This document shows positions 1 to 8,575 of a stretch of 64,000 bases of DNA, one piece after another. The stretch comes from Phycisphaeraceae bacterium. Lineage in GTDB: Bacteria; Planctomycetota; Phycisphaerae; Phycisphaerales; UBA1924. Within the stretch, counting starts at the first letter, position 1. Every line of letters begins with the position of its first letter. The DNA lies in contig JAHBXB010000002.1 in the NCBI GenBank assembly GCA_019636655.1, positions 446,537-510,536 on the forward strand, given 5' to 3'. A program made the translations under genes and the position numbers. The notes below the pieces were generated by a model, which was not told the origin of the DNA, searched no databases, and saw only the letters and a program-made list of their open reading frames with translations.

Positions 1-711
1 AAAGACCGATCCGTGCTCCGCGATTGCGAGCCTCTTGAGGAAGTCCGAGAGGCTGCTGAGCGTGACATCGATGACCAGGACTCCCCGGAGCGAACCGTCC
101 GCCGCGCGGATCGGACGGGTGTAGCCAGTGCCGGTGCTCGCCGCGCCGCCCTTGACGCCGAACCAGAAGTAGACGGGGGTCCAGACGGGACCGTCGGCTT
201 TGATCGCCGCGTCCCACCACGGGCGTTCCCGCGGGTCGTAATGGTGCACCTTCAGGGGCGGCTCAAGGACGTTGCCCTGCTCATCCATGGCGGACTCGAC
301 GGCCTCGTCGTTCTCGCCGCCGACCACCCTTCCGACCTCCAAGCGGCCCGGGCCCTTGAGCAACCACGTCGCATCGCCTGCTGGGTTTCCGAAGCAGATC
401 GACGCCACACCGGGGCTGGTCAGCAGGTCCTGGAGCATTGTCGGCTCCCAGGTCGTCAACTGGCTTGCCGTGAGCGTGCCATCGGCCAGACGCCGTGCGT
501 ACAGATCGCTCGCCCGCATGGCGTGCTGAAGGTACGTCTTGATCTCGGCCGCGGTGCGCTCCGAGTCGCCGTCAACGAGCGCCTGGGCGAGGTCCTCGGC
601 GATCCTGTGGCTGGTGATCGAGGACAGCGTCACCAGCAATGCCGAGGCGATGATGATAGGGAGCGCCACAACCAGTGCGCCGAGCAATCGGATGGATGGC
701 GCTCGTCTCAT
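1..711 (-). CDS. Cache-domain sensor protein, N-terminal part (cut by window edge)
   Basis: Reading the minus strand from an ATG at 709-711 gives an open frame of 237 codons that runs off the window at base 1. Residues about 8-30 are one hydrophobic membrane segment after a short basic start (MRRAPSIRLLGALVVALP). The following extracytoplasmic part carries dCache-type signatures: YDPRERPWW, then W-TPVYFWFG, then GYTRPIRAADGSLRGVL and a DVTLSSLSDFL helix. Such domains bind small ligands outside the membrane in chemoreceptors, histidine kinases, cyclases and phosphatases. The output domain lies outside the window, so the signalling class is unknown. No clear ribosome binding site precedes the ATG. 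Confidence 0.75.
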   Translation of the reverse strand, partial: MRRAPSIRLLGALVVALPIIIASALLVTLSSITSHRIAEDLAQALVDGDSERTAAEIKTYLQHAMRASDLYARRLADGTLTASQLTTWEPTMLQDLLTSPGVASICFGNPAGDATWLLKGPGRLEVGRVVGGENDEAVESAMDEQGNVLEPPLKVHHYDPRERPWWDAAIKADGPVWTPVYFWFGVKGGAASTGTGYTRPIRAADGSLRGVLVIDVTLSSLSDFLKRLAIAEHGSVF

Positions 712-738
712 CAGGGCCGGCAGTGTACTGCAAGCCGC

Positions 739-759
739 GGCCGCCATTGTCAGGCGGCC
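739..759 (-). terminator. GC hairpin downstream of sugE
   Basis: A perfect 7-bp stem GGCCGCC / GGCGGCC with a 7-nt loop lies 7 nt past the sugE stop codon on the minus strand. No T-tract follows it, so it is either a weak terminator or an mRNA 3'-end stabiliser. Confidence 0.35.
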
Positions 760-766
760 GGCGTGA

Positions 767-1141
767 TCAGGCCGCGACTTCAGCCGGCGGGGGCGCGGGG
801 GTTGGCTGAGGGGGTCCGCCAGCGATGTGCGTCAACTTCAGGCCGATGATACCGGCGCCGATCAGCACCATGCATGCCACCTGCAGGACCGACAACTTCT
901 CGCCCAGAAACACAGCGCCGACGAGCACTGTTCCCAGGGCGCCGATCCCAACCCAGACGGTGTACGAGATCCCGATCGGCAGCGTCTGCATCGCCTTGGC
1001 AAGCAGGGTGAAACTGATGACCATCGCACCGATAGTCCACACCGAAGGCCAGAGCCTGGTGAACCCCGCCGTGTGCTTCAAACCGATCGCCCACCCGACC
1101 TCGAACAACCCGGCGATGATCAGCAAGACCCATGGGAGCAT
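767..1141 (-). CDS. sugE: SMR-family guanidinium/quaternary ammonium exporter (SugE/Gdx type)
   Basis: This 124-residue protein has the four hydrophobic helices of the small multidrug resistance family. The start MLPWVLLIIAGLFEVGWAIG contains the essential membrane glutamate (Glu14), and the GLKHTAGFTRLWPS block that follows is the signature separating the Gdx/SugE guanidinium exporters from EmrE-type pumps. It would export guanidinium in exchange for protons across the inner membrane as a dual-topology dimer. The ATG at 1139-1141 follows a strong GGAGG 5 nt away, which fixes the start against longer upstream frames. The tail is Pro/Ala-rich (PQPTPAPPPAEVAA). It lies 71 bp after the GNAT gene on the same strand. 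Confidence 0.9.
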   Translation of the reverse strand: MLPWVLLIIAGLFEVGWAIGLKHTAGFTRLWPSVWTIGAMVISFTLLAKAMQTLPIGISYTVWVGIGALGTVLVGAVFLGEKLSVLQVACMVLIGAGIIGLKLTHIAGGPPQPTPAPPPAEVAA

Positions 1142-1212
1142 GGTGACCTCCTTCGGCGAACGAACCCCATGACCACGGTATCTGATCCTTAGGGCGTCCG
1201 CCGACACGGTCG

Positions 1213-1758
1213 CTACGCCAGCTGAGGCTTCGTCGCAGCGACAGCTGCCAGGCGATCGCCCGCCAGCCGGTGCACCGTCCACTCCGACATTGGGGTGGCG
1301 CCGAGCGCACGGTAGAAGTCGATCGCGGGCGTGTTCCAATCGAGGACGGACCACTCCAGTCGCTGGCAACCGCGCGCAGCGGCGATCGACGCAACCTCCA
1401 CGAAGAGGGCCTTGCCGAGGCCCCGGCCCCTCGCCGCCGGCCGGACGAACAGATCCTCCAAGTAGATCCCCGGCTTGCCGACCCAGGTGGAGAAGTTCGC
1501 GTAGAACAGCGCGAGCCCCTGGGGGACAGAATCGATCTCGCCGATCAGGCACTCGGCGACCGGTCCACTCTTGGGGACGTTGGAGACGCCCTGCCAGTCG
1601 TCAAAGCTGTTCCCAAAGAGGTGACGCCGAAGGTCACCCTCGGTGGCGACGGCCTGCTCCGGCGCCTTCTCGTACTCCGCGAGTTCGCGGATAAGGGCGA
1701 GGATCTCCGGCACATCAGCGGGCGTCGCCGCCCGGATCGAAACAGGACCGTTTCCCAT
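1213..1758 (-). CDS. GNAT N-acetyltransferase, SSAT/thialysine type
   Basis: This 181-residue single-domain GNAT protein has the layout of spermidine/spermine or thialysine N-acetyltransferases. The helical start LALIRELAEYEKAPEQ is typical. The beta4 segment is IYLEDLFVRP, followed by the acetyl-CoA loop ARGRGLGKALF (R/QxxGxG/A) and the late motif LDWNTPAIDFYRALGA. It should transfer acetyl from acetyl-CoA to an amine of a polyamine or amino-acid-like substrate in the cytoplasm; the exact substrate cannot be told from sequence. It lies upstream of sugE and downstream of the glyoxalase-like gene on the same strand. Confidence 0.85.
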   Translation of the reverse strand: MGNGPVSIRAATPADVPEILALIRELAEYEKAPEQAVATEGDLRRHLFGNSFDDWQGVSNVPKSGPVAECLIGEIDSVPQGLALFYANFSTWVGKPGIYLEDLFVRPAARGRGLGKALFVEVASIAAARGCQRLEWSVLDWNTPAIDFYRALGATPMSEWTVHRLAGDRLAAVAATKPQLA

Positions 1759-1797
1759 CCCACGAGCATACGGATAGGCCGCACGGAAGAACGGGAG

Positions 1798-2202
1798 TCA
1801 GCCGCGTGCTGCCGGGGCTTCCTCGTAGAGCTCCAGCGGGAGGCCGTCGGGATCCTTGAAGAACGTAAAGCGCCGGTGCGTGATCTCATCAACCCGGATC
1901 GGCTCCACGGCGGTGCCGCCGGCGACCAGTTCACGGACAGCGGCGTCAAGATCGGGCACCGAAAACGCCAGATGCCGGAGCCCGCACGCCTCGGGCCGGC
2001 TGGGGCGTGCGGGCGGATCGGGGAATGAAAAGAGCTCGATCCGGCTGCCGCCGGGAATCGCCAGGTCGAGCTTGTACGACCCTCGCGATTCGCGGTGTGT
2101 CTCGGCGATCACCCGCAGCCCCAGCGTGCCGCAATAGAACCGCTTGGACCGTTCGTAGTCTGAGCAGATGATGGCAATGTGGTGGACGCCGCGGAGATCC
2201 AT
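1798..2202 (-). CDS. gloA2: SMU1112c/YaeR-type VOC metalloprotein
   Basis: This 134-residue vicinal-oxygen-chelate protein closely resembles E. coli YaeR. It shows the paired beta-alpha-beta-beta-beta modules, an N-terminal HHIAIICSDYERSKRFYC segment, then IELFSFPDPPARPSRPEACG and FTFFKDPDGLPLELYEE. Likely metal ligands are His7/8, Glu in IELFSF, His in LRHLAF and Glu in LELYE. The family has the glyoxalase I fold, but its reaction is not established. I start at ATG 2200-2202; longer upstream reading in the frame is low-complexity Arg/Ser text and looks non-coding. It is followed at 39 bp by the GNAT gene. Confidence 0.87.
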   Translation of the reverse strand: MDLRGVHHIAIICSDYERSKRFYCGTLGLRVIAETHRESRGSYKLDLAIPGGSRIELFSFPDPPARPSRPEACGLRHLAFSVPDLDAAVRELVAGGTAVEPIRVDEITHRRFTFFKDPDGLPLELYEEAPAARG

Positions 2203-2245
2203 GCGGCAACCGTACCCGATCAGGGCATCGCCCGCCGTGGGCCCG

Positions 2246-3319
2246 TTAGTCCTGCGGTATCGGACAGTGGCCGCCGTTCTTGAGGTGGTAGTCCTGGTGG
2301 TAGTCCTCGGCCGGGTAGAAGGTCGGCGCTTTCTCGACAGCCGTGACGATCTTGCGGTTCTTGAACCGCTCGGTCTTCTGCTGCTCGTCGATGAAGGCCT
2401 TGGCCTGGCGGAGCTGGTCATCACCGACGGTGAAGATCGCCGAGCGGTACTGGTCCCCGACGTCCGGCCCCTGCCGGTTGAGCTGCGTCGGATCGTGAAA
2501 CTTGAAGAACTTCTCCATGAGTTGGCGGTAGGTCACGCGGCTGGGGTCAAAGACCACCCGCACGGCCTCGGCGTGCCCTGTGCCGTGGGAACAGACGTCC
2601 CGGTATGTCGGGTCAGACGTGGTGCCTCCCATGTAGCCACTGACGGCGTCCAGGACGCCGGGCACCTGCTGGAACCGGTCCTCGACGCCCCAGAAGCAGC
2701 CTCCTGCGAAATAGGCGGTTTCGGTCTTGATCGGCATCGACTGTGGGGGCAACTTTTCACCCTCCTCGTAGAACGTCATGGAGATTGAGTTCAGGCAATA
2801 GCGCTGGCCGGTCGGCGGCGGCCCATCGGGGAACACATGACCCAGGTGCGCTCCGCAGCGAGCGCACAGGATCTCGGTGCGGACCATCCCGTGTGATGTG
2901 TCGGCCAACTCGCGGATGTGCGCGGCGTCGAACGGCTGGAAGAACGACGGCCAGCCACTCCCCGACTCGAACTTGGAATCGGACGAGAAAAGAGGCAGGC
3001 CGCAGAGTCGGCAGACGTACTGGCCCTGCTTGTGGTTGTCGACAAGCGTGCCGCAGAACGCAGGCTCGGTGCCCTTGGCGAGGATGACCCTGGCCTCTTC
3101 GGGCTTGAGGGCCTTGGCAAGTTCGTCGACCCGTTCCGGGCTCAGGGGCGACACGTCAAATCCGGACTTCGAAATCACGGGGCCTCTGGTCGGCGCCGCT
3201 GGCGTCTTCATCGCGTCTCCAGAATCCTGCCGGCGCCACGCGGACCCCGCCGCGTACACCACGGCGGAGGTGACGATCGCGAACAGCGCGAGCAGAGCAA
3301 AGGGATAGAGAAACCTCAT
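2246..3319 (-). CDS. msrAB: Exported bifunctional methionine sulfoxide reductase MsrB-MsrA
   Basis: The 357-residue protein begins with a hydrophobic membrane/signal segment (residues 1-25). An MsrB domain follows, with zinc cysteines CRLC (103-106) and CARC (152-155) and the catalytic cysteine in RYCLNS (Cys175). The second half is an MsrA domain with the catalytic GCFWG motif (Cys208) and a C-terminal GGHCPIPQD. Together they reduce both R- and S-diastereomers of methionine sulfoxide; the leader suggests a periplasmic or membrane-anchored role. The MsrB-before-MsrA order is the less usual arrangement but is known in several phyla. The reducing partner is not encoded next to it. Confidence 0.94.
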   Translation of the reverse strand: MRFLYPFALLALFAIVTSAVVYAAGSAWRRQDSGDAMKTPAAPTRGPVISKSGFDVSPLSPERVDELAKALKPEEARVILAKGTEPAFCGTLVDNHKQGQYVCRLCGLPLFSSDSKFESGSGWPSFFQPFDAAHIRELADTSHGMVRTEILCARCGAHLGHVFPDGPPPTGQRYCLNSISMTFYEEGEKLPPQSMPIKTETAYFAGGCFWGVEDRFQQVPGVLDAVSGYMGGTTSDPTYRDVCSHGTGHAEAVRVVFDPSRVTYRQLMEKFFKFHDPTQLNRQGPDVGDQYRSAIFTVGDDQLRQAKAFIDEQQKTERFKNRKIVTAVEKAPTFYPAEDYHQDYHLKNGGHCPIPQD

Positions 3320-3469
3320 GGCAACCCTTCCGCACCCGCGGATCGCGGCGGTGGGCCAGCCGAGGAGCGGGTGCTCACATTCCTATTCGATGCCGCCCGG
3401 GCCCAGAAGGTTCGCGCCGAGACATCGATTTGGACTAGGGAAAACCATGGCATCCGACCTATCGGCGCG

Positions 3470-4444
3470 TCATACCCGCTTGGCGGCGAGCCGATCCGGC
3501 GTGGGAACGCGGATGTTGCTCGCCAATCCAAACAGAGCCATAGCTCTGATGATCACGTAGCTCAGGTCGAACTCCCACCAGCGCAGGCCGTGCCGCGCCG
3601 ACGTCGGGAACGCGTGGTGGTTGTTGTGCCACCCCTCGCCCATGGCCAGAACGCCGATGATCGGGTTGTTCCGGCTCTCATCGTGGCTGCGGAAGGGCTG
3701 GGTACCCCAGATGTGGCAGACCGAGTTGACGCTCCAAGTCACGTGGTGGACAAAGAAGACCCGCACAAGGCCGCCCCAGATCAGGCCCAGGAGCACCCCC
3801 ATCCACGACATCGTCAGCAGCCCGCCCAGGACAGCCGGGATCGCAAGGCCGAGGACGGCCAGCAGCGGGAACGCCGCGCTCATCCGCCGGATCATGGCGT
3901 CCTTACTCAGGTCCACCACGTAGCGATCGAGACCCTTGGGGGTGGCGGTAAAGAGCCAGCCAATGTGCGAGTGCCACGCGCCGCGGAGGATGCCGGCGAC
4001 GGTATCGCCGTGGGTGTGCGGGGAGTGCGGGTCATCGAACTCGTCGCTGTGCTGGTGGTGGCTGCGATGGACGGAGACCCATTCGAGAATCGGGCCCTGC
4101 ACGGCCATCGATCCCAGGGCCCCGAGGACGAAGGCCACCGGCTTGGGGGCATCGAAGGACTTGTGGGTGAAGTAGCGGTGGAACCCGATCGTGATCCCCA
4201 GCCCCGTGGCAAGGTACATCCCGACCAGCAGGCCCAGGTAGACCCAGCTGAACGCCACGCCCCAGAGCATGATGATCGCCGCGACCAGCCCGGCAAACGG
4301 GAGCACCACGACGATCAGGTTGACCGTCCGGAGCTGCCAACTCATGGGCTCGTGCTTGGGCGTGCGGGGGGGGTCGGGTTCGTGGACGGATGGTGCACTG
4401 GCGGGTTCAACCACGCCGGCGGGGGGGGACGCTGTCATGTTCAT
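3470..4444 (-). CDS. Acyl-CoA / fatty acid desaturase (delta-9 type)
   Basis: This 324-residue integral membrane di-iron desaturase carries all three histidine boxes: HRYFTH at 89-94, HRSHH at 126-130 and HNNHH at 273-277. Four hydrophobic spans surround them (about 42-85, 103-118, 190-215, 216-236). It introduces a double bond into saturated acyl chains using O2 and an external electron donor, so it adjusts membrane fluidity and implies aerobic life. The first 35 residues are a Pro/Ser-rich cytoplasmic tail encoded partly by a run of eight G in the plus strand. The first ATG at 4442-4444 has only a weak ribosome site; the ATG two codons later is an alternative. Confidence 0.92.
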   Translation of the reverse strand: MNMTASPPAGVVEPASAPSVHEPDPPRTPKHEPMSWQLRTVNLIVVVLPFAGLVAAIIMLWGVAFSWVYLGLLVGMYLATGLGITIGFHRYFTHKSFDAPKPVAFVLGALGSMAVQGPILEWVSVHRSHHQHSDEFDDPHSPHTHGDTVAGILRGAWHSHIGWLFTATPKGLDRYVVDLSKDAMIRRMSAAFPLLAVLGLAIPAVLGGLLTMSWMGVLLGLIWGGLVRVFFVHHVTWSVNSVCHIWGTQPFRSHDESRNNPIIGVLAMGEGWHNNHHAFPTSARHGLRWWEFDLSYVIIRAMALFGLASNIRVPTPDRLAAKRV

Positions 4445-4652
4445 TGATGATTCTGGCCCTTGGGGGGAATCGTCCGTGACTGTCTGCCGTGGACCCAGTC
4501 GGGAAACCTTTCGGTGCCCATCCTAGCCCTTCCCGATTGGCAAACCAGTGATCGGCATGCGGGCGTTGCCCGGATCAGACTGCCCTCCGCCTATTGGGGG
4601 GAACCGGCCGCGGATTTCGGATCGGGACAGATCGAGGGGCGACGGGCCCCCC

Positions 4653-5267
4653 CTAGCGGCCCCCTGCGTTCCGGGCCGCCGCGATCGCTGCGTCGTAGTC
4701 CGGCTCGGAGGAGACGTCGGCCACCACCTCCTCGTAGCGCACGACGCCCTGGGCATCGATGACGAACACCGCGCGGGCGAGCAGGCCGTTCTCACGGATG
4801 AGCACCCCGTATCGCTTCCCAGCCTCGCGATTCTTGGAGTCGGAGAGCATGACCACCCGGTCGATCCCCTCGGCCCCGCACCATCGTTTCTGTGCAAAGG
4901 GGAGGTCCATCGAGACCGTCAAGATGACCACGTCGGAATCCAGCGAAGCCGCCCGCTCGTTGAACGTCCGCGTCTCCCGGTCGCAGACCGCGGTGTCGAT
5001 TGAGGGTACCGTAGAGAGGATCACGGTCTTGCCGCGATAGTCGGAGAGTCGCTTCTCGGTCATGTCGATGGCGACCGCCGTGAAGTCTGGGGCCGGCGCA
5101 CCAATCGGCGGGGTGGTCCCTTCGAGCGTGGCGGGCTTACCCCTGATGCTGACCACGCCGGTCCGCCCAGGCTCCGCCGGAGGCGCCGCGGCCCGGTCGG
5201 TGGAGGAGCACGATGCGCCGAGAAGAGCCAAGGCCAGCCCCAGCAGGGCGAGGTGGTATTGCTTCAT
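4653..5267 (-). CDS. tpx: Lipoprotein thiol peroxidase (Tpx-type peroxiredoxin)
   Basis: This 204-residue protein has an N-terminal lipoprotein signal (MKQYHLALLGLALALLGASC, lipobox LGASC, Cys20). The rest is an atypical 2-Cys peroxiredoxin of the Tpx class: the peroxidatic cysteine sits in VPSIDTAVCDRETRTFN and the resolving cysteine in KRWCGAEG. It reduces hydrogen and alkyl peroxides. E. coli Tpx is reported from the periplasm, whereas this copy appears lipid-anchored in the envelope, which is unusual. I chose the ATG at 5265-5267 because the signal peptide starts there; the open frame continues far upstream without coding character. It is divergent from the dienelactone hydrolase gene, 87 bp away. 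Confidence 0.92.
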   Translation of the reverse strand: MKQYHLALLGLALALLGASCSSTDRAAAPPAEPGRTGVVSIRGKPATLEGTTPPIGAPAPDFTAVAIDMTEKRLSDYRGKTVILSTVPSIDTAVCDRETRTFNERAASLDSDVVILTVSMDLPFAQKRWCGAEGIDRVVMLSDSKNREAGKRYGVLIRENGLLARAVFVIDAQGVVRYEEVVADVSSEPDYDAAIAAARNAGGR

Positions 5268-5354
5268 GGCCGACTGTAGGGATCCGCTGACCCTGAATGC
5301 CCGAAGCCGCAAAGGTCGTCGCCGCCCGACTACCGTTCCAAAAAGGAGTAACCC

Positions 5355-6176
5355 ATGACCGGGATGATCATTCGCGGTGTCCTGCTGGCCCTGTCCATCG
5401 CCCTGCTCGCGGCGGCCGCGCCACCCGGCGGGGCTCCCAGAGCCGCAACGATCAAGACAGAGACCATTGCCTATGAGCATGACGGCAAGGCCTACGAGGG
5501 GTACCTGGCCTACGACGAGTCGATCAAGGGGCCCCGCCCCGCCGTGCTGATCTGCCACGAATGGTGGGGGAACAACGAGTACAGCCGACGCCGCGCCCGT
5601 GATCTTGCTGCACTGGGATACACCGCGTTCGCCCTGGACATGTACGGGCAGGGACGAACGACTTCCGATCCAGCCAAGGCTCAGGAATGGTCGGGCGCCC
5701 TGTACAAGGACCCCAAGTCGCTCCGAGAACTCGCCACAGCGGGGCTGGAAATACTCCGCAAGCGTCCTGAGACGGACCCTTCGCGCATTGCGGTCATCGG
5801 GTATTGCATGGGCGGCAGCGTGGCCCTGGAACTGGCCCGCACCGGCGCCGATGTTGACGCGGTTGTCTGCTTCCACACGTCGGGCCTCGCGGCGGCGAAC
5901 GCGGCGGACAACGCGAACATCAAGGGACGGGTGCTCGTCTGCACGGGAGCGGACGATCCGCTGGTCCCGGCGGACCAGATCGCGGCGTTCAAGTCGCAGA
6001 TGGCCGATGCGAAGATCGCCGCCCGGGTCGTGGAGTATCCCGGGGCCAAGCACTCGTTCACCAACCCCGATGCGGACAAGGCGAACATGGCCCCGGTCGC
6101 CTACAACCAGCAGGCGGACGAGAAGTCATGGGCTGACATGCGTGCGCTCTTCGCCGAAACGATCGACCGCAAGTGA
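5355..6176 (+). CDS. Dienelactone hydrolase family protein, exported
   Basis: This 273-residue alpha/beta hydrolase has a signal peptide (IIRGVLLALSIALLAAAAPPGG). Family marks are CHEWWGNNEY near the oxyanion region, the nucleophile elbow IGYCMGGSVAL with a cysteine nucleophile as in dienelactone hydrolase (GxCxGG), an acid in GADDPLVP and the catalytic histidine in GAKHSFTNP. It would hydrolyse lactones or esters in the envelope; the real substrate is unknown. The ATG at 5355 follows AAGGAG by 8 nt. It stops 6 bp before the convergent prepilin-like gene. Confidence 0.88.
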   Translation: MTGMIIRGVLLALSIALLAAAAPPGGAPRAATIKTETIAYEHDGKAYEGYLAYDESIKGPRPAVLICHEWWGNNEYSRRRARDLAALGYTAFALDMYGQGRTTSDPAKAQEWSGALYKDPKSLRELATAGLEILRKRPETDPSRIAVIGYCMGGSVALELARTGADVDAVVCFHTSGLAAANAADNANIKGRVLVCTGADDPLVPADQIAAFKSQMADAKIAARVVEYPGAKHSFTNPDADKANMAPVAYNQQADEKSWADMRALFAETIDRK

Positions 6177-6182
6177 TCCGGC

Positions 6183-7109
6183 CTACCGCGGCGAGTTCAC
6201 CCAGCCGTACGGCCTAAGCGTGCCGGGCCACGACGGTGCGAGGATGTACCACGTGCGGCTATCCCGGCTCACGTAGACGTCGTTGGCCACGAAGTCGCCG
6301 ATGTCTCCCTGCGTGCTGTCGCTGGTGCCCTTGGGGGCATCGAAGGCCTCGACGTCGCCGGCGATCGTCACCATGTGCCCCTTGCCCGAGTGGCGTTTCG
6401 TCACCTGGTCCCAGTTGCTCCAGAGCCCGTCGGGCGAGGCGCGGTTGTGCCAGTCGATGTCCTCTTCCATGTAGACGGGGATGCCGCGGAACCGCTTGAG
6501 GGTCTGCGCCTGGTTCTGCTGGATCGTGGTGGGGCGTCCGGCCGTACCCGAACGCGTGCGGCAGCGGGTGTCCCACGCGGCGGAGACGACCGAGCCGAGC
6601 TGGGCGCCGGCCGCGCCGGTGACCATCGTGTAGTCAAAGTTCAGGGACCGCTCCGAGAGGAACTCCTGCCAGAGGATGATCTGGAGGGAGTTCTGCGGGG
6701 TCTGCCAGTAGGGGTCGTTCGGATTCGCCGTGAACGTCGTCTGGGCCCGTCGCTTGGTCGTCGGGCACTCGAAGACGCGGTCCACGATGCTCAGGTACTC
6801 GAAGGCGGGGCCGAGCCTGGCCGGGTTGGTGGCGCTCAGGGGGAAGTTGGGGGCCGTGGGCTGGGCGTACCAGAAGCGGAACGGGTTGTTGAACCCCGCC
6901 TCCCAGATCTGGTCCTTGCAGTCGTTGGCGTACATCGTGAATCCCGTGCCGATGCTCTTGAAGTTGACCGAGCACTTGAGCGCGCGGCCGGACTCCCGCG
7001 CGCTGGCGAGCGCTGGGAGCAGGAGCGACACGAGGATCGCGATGATCGCGATCACCACCAGAAGTTCGATGAGCGTAAAGCCCCGATGATGACGGGCGGG
7101 CTGGGCCAT
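6183..7109 (-). CDS. Type II-secretion-like prepilin, planctomycete H-X9-DG relative
   Basis: This 308-residue protein starts with a class III signal: [19 protein letters not shown], with cleavage expected after Gly and a Glu at +5, continuing into a long hydrophobic helix ending in [10 protein letters not shown]. The rest is a large globular extracellular part with a C-terminal [14 protein letters not shown] segment. Planctomycetes carry many such single pseudopilin-like proteins of unknown role. The ATG at 7107-7109 has GGAGG 7 nt upstream, so it is preferred over the ATG nine codons earlier. The gene converges on the hydrolase gene and is preceded by a plausible promoter. Confidence 0.88.
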   Translation of the reverse strand: MAQPARHHRGFTLIELLVVIAIIAILVSLLLPALASARESGRALKCSVNFKSIGTGFTMYANDCKDQIWEAGFNNPFRFWYAQPTAPNFPLSATNPARLGPAFEYLSIVDRVFECPTTKRRAQTTFTANPNDPYWQTPQNSLQIILWQEFLSERSLNFDYTMVTGAAGAQLGSVVSAAWDTRCRTRSGTAGRPTTIQQNQAQTLKRFRGIPVYMEEDIDWHNRASPDGLWSNWDQVTKRHSGKGHMVTIAGDVEAFDAPKGTSDSTQGDIGDFVANDVYVSRDSRTWYILAPSWPGTLRPYGWVNSPR

Positions 7110-7177
7110 GTACGGACCTCCCGGAGCGGGCACCACGGAGAGAGTTCTCCGGCTTGAACGGCCACGCTACCGCATTC

Positions 7178-7205
7178 ATCGTACCAGATGTTCTCAGATC
7201 TACAA
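7178..7205 (-). promoter_or_regulatory. Possible sigma70-like promoter of the prepilin-like gene
   Basis: On the minus strand TTGTAG and TACGAT are separated by 16 nt, about 70 bp before the prepilin start, in a locally AT-richer stretch between that gene and dus. This is a match by eye only. Confidence 0.3.
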
Positions 7206-7246
7206 ACGGGGATTCGGGCAAAGACCGTTTTCAGGTTTTGATTGGA

Positions 7247-8554
7247 TCACAAGGCGACTGCCAGCGTTTCGGGCTCAGCGACTGGGTAGAGAGTGGCGAG
7301 CACCGACAGCCAATCCGGAGTTGAGTTAACGGCGATCATGCGTTGCCGGACTTGCTCCGCCTGCGGATGGTGGACGGCGAAGCGGATGCCGAACTTCCGC
7401 ATCATTTTCCCCGCGGCTCGCTCCCCGTTGACGGCGACCGAGAGCCGAAAGTGATCGAAGAGGACCGAGCGTTGCTCGGCGATCGTCGGGACCCGCACGG
7501 GGACGCCGGCCAGCAACTCCCTCGCCTGTCGGAAGATCCACGGGTTCCCGATGCAGCCCCGGGCGACCGACACGCCTGCGACGCCTGTGTAGGCAATCAT
7601 GCGGAAGATGTCGTGCACGTCCCAGACGTCGCCCGAGCCGAAGATCAGTTTGTCGGGATGGCGGGCGACAAGGTCGCGGAGGAACGTCCAGCGCGAGGGG
7701 CCGATGTACTTTTGCTCAACCGTGCGGGCGTGGACAGTGGCCCACGCGTAGCCCAGTTCGTAACACGCGTTGAAGATCTGTTCAAACGCGGTCGCCATCT
7801 CCGGTGTGTCGTCGTACCCCCGCCGGAGTTTGACGGTGCAGAGGATCCCGGGGGGCACGGCGGCCCGGACGGCCCGCAGGATCTCGATCGCCCCCTGCGG
7901 CTCCGAGAGCCAGTGCCCGCCGCGGGCCTTGCGGTCGATCTTCTTGACCGGGCAGGCGAGGTTGACGTCAATCGTGGCAAAGGAGGCATCGCTTGTCTCT
8001 GGGCTGGCCGCTACGGGCGAGCTCTCGGCCGCTGCCATCCGGTCCCCTTCGTGCACTTGCCACTTCGTGTTGACGTAGTCCGGCAGGCGGCCGTCGCCGT
8101 ACGCCATATCGCGGTACTCGCGGTCGCGGCGCGACGCCTGCTCGATCATCTTGAGTGCCGCGGCGGCCATCTCGTCGGGATCCGAACCGATAATCTGCCC
8201 GGCCAAGGGGCGGTCCTCGGCGCCACCGGGCACGTTGTCGCGGATCAGTTCCAGATCAGCCTTGTCAAACCCGCGTCCGCCCCCCAGTAGCATGCGGTCC
8301 AAGAGGGCCTCGGTGACGCAGAACGGACACCCGTTGCGGCGTGCGACCAGCCGCATAGCCGCATCGGAATACCCTGCGAGCCCAGCCTGAAAGAACGGTG
8401 CATCAAACTCGGGCACGAGAGCCCGCAGCCTCGGGTCTACGCCCCCCGGCCACCGATGACCCAGCTCGCGGGCGAAACGGGCGACATCCAGATCCTCAGC
8501 CCCGGGGGCAATCGCCGGGCTTGGGGGCGTTGCGTTGTTGCCGTGGCACGACAT
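7247..8554 (-). CDS. dus: tRNA-dihydrouridine synthase family protein
   Basis: This 435-residue FMN-dependent TIM-barrel enzyme would reduce uridines in the tRNA D-loop. It shows PFFQAGLAGYSD at the barrel start, the catalytic cysteine in VNLACPVKKIDRKARGG, a CTVKLRRGYDD strand, TVHARTVEQKYIGPSRW and the phosphate-binding VARGCIGNPWIF. A segment of roughly 50 residues (about SRRDREYRDMAYGDGRL to SDASFAT) is inserted before the catalytic strand and is not in ordinary Dus proteins. I take the ATG at 8552-8554; an upstream TTG-type start is possible. The start lies 21 bp from the divergent lipoprotein gene, so the promoters must overlap. Confidence 0.88.
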   Translation of the reverse strand: MSCHGNNATPPSPAIAPGAEDLDVARFARELGHRWPGGVDPRLRALVPEFDAPFFQAGLAGYSDAAMRLVARRNGCPFCVTEALLDRMLLGGGRGFDKADLELIRDNVPGGAEDRPLAGQIIGSDPDEMAAAALKMIEQASRRDREYRDMAYGDGRLPDYVNTKWQVHEGDRMAAAESSPVAASPETSDASFATIDVNLACPVKKIDRKARGGHWLSEPQGAIEILRAVRAAVPPGILCTVKLRRGYDDTPEMATAFEQIFNACYELGYAWATVHARTVEQKYIGPSRWTFLRDLVARHPDKLIFGSGDVWDVHDIFRMIAYTGVAGVSVARGCIGNPWIFRQARELLAGVPVRVPTIAEQRSVLFDHFRLSVAVNGERAAGKMMRKFGIRFAVHHPQAEQVRQRMIAVNSTPDWLSVLATLYPVAEPETLAVAL

Positions 8555-8575
8555 CTCGGGGACTATAGGGATCGC

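Noticed and set aside
1142-1212. Guanidine riboswitch in front of sugE
   Set aside because: The 71-bp leader lacks the paired ACGR-loop hairpins of guanidine-II and the conserved blocks of the I and III classes.
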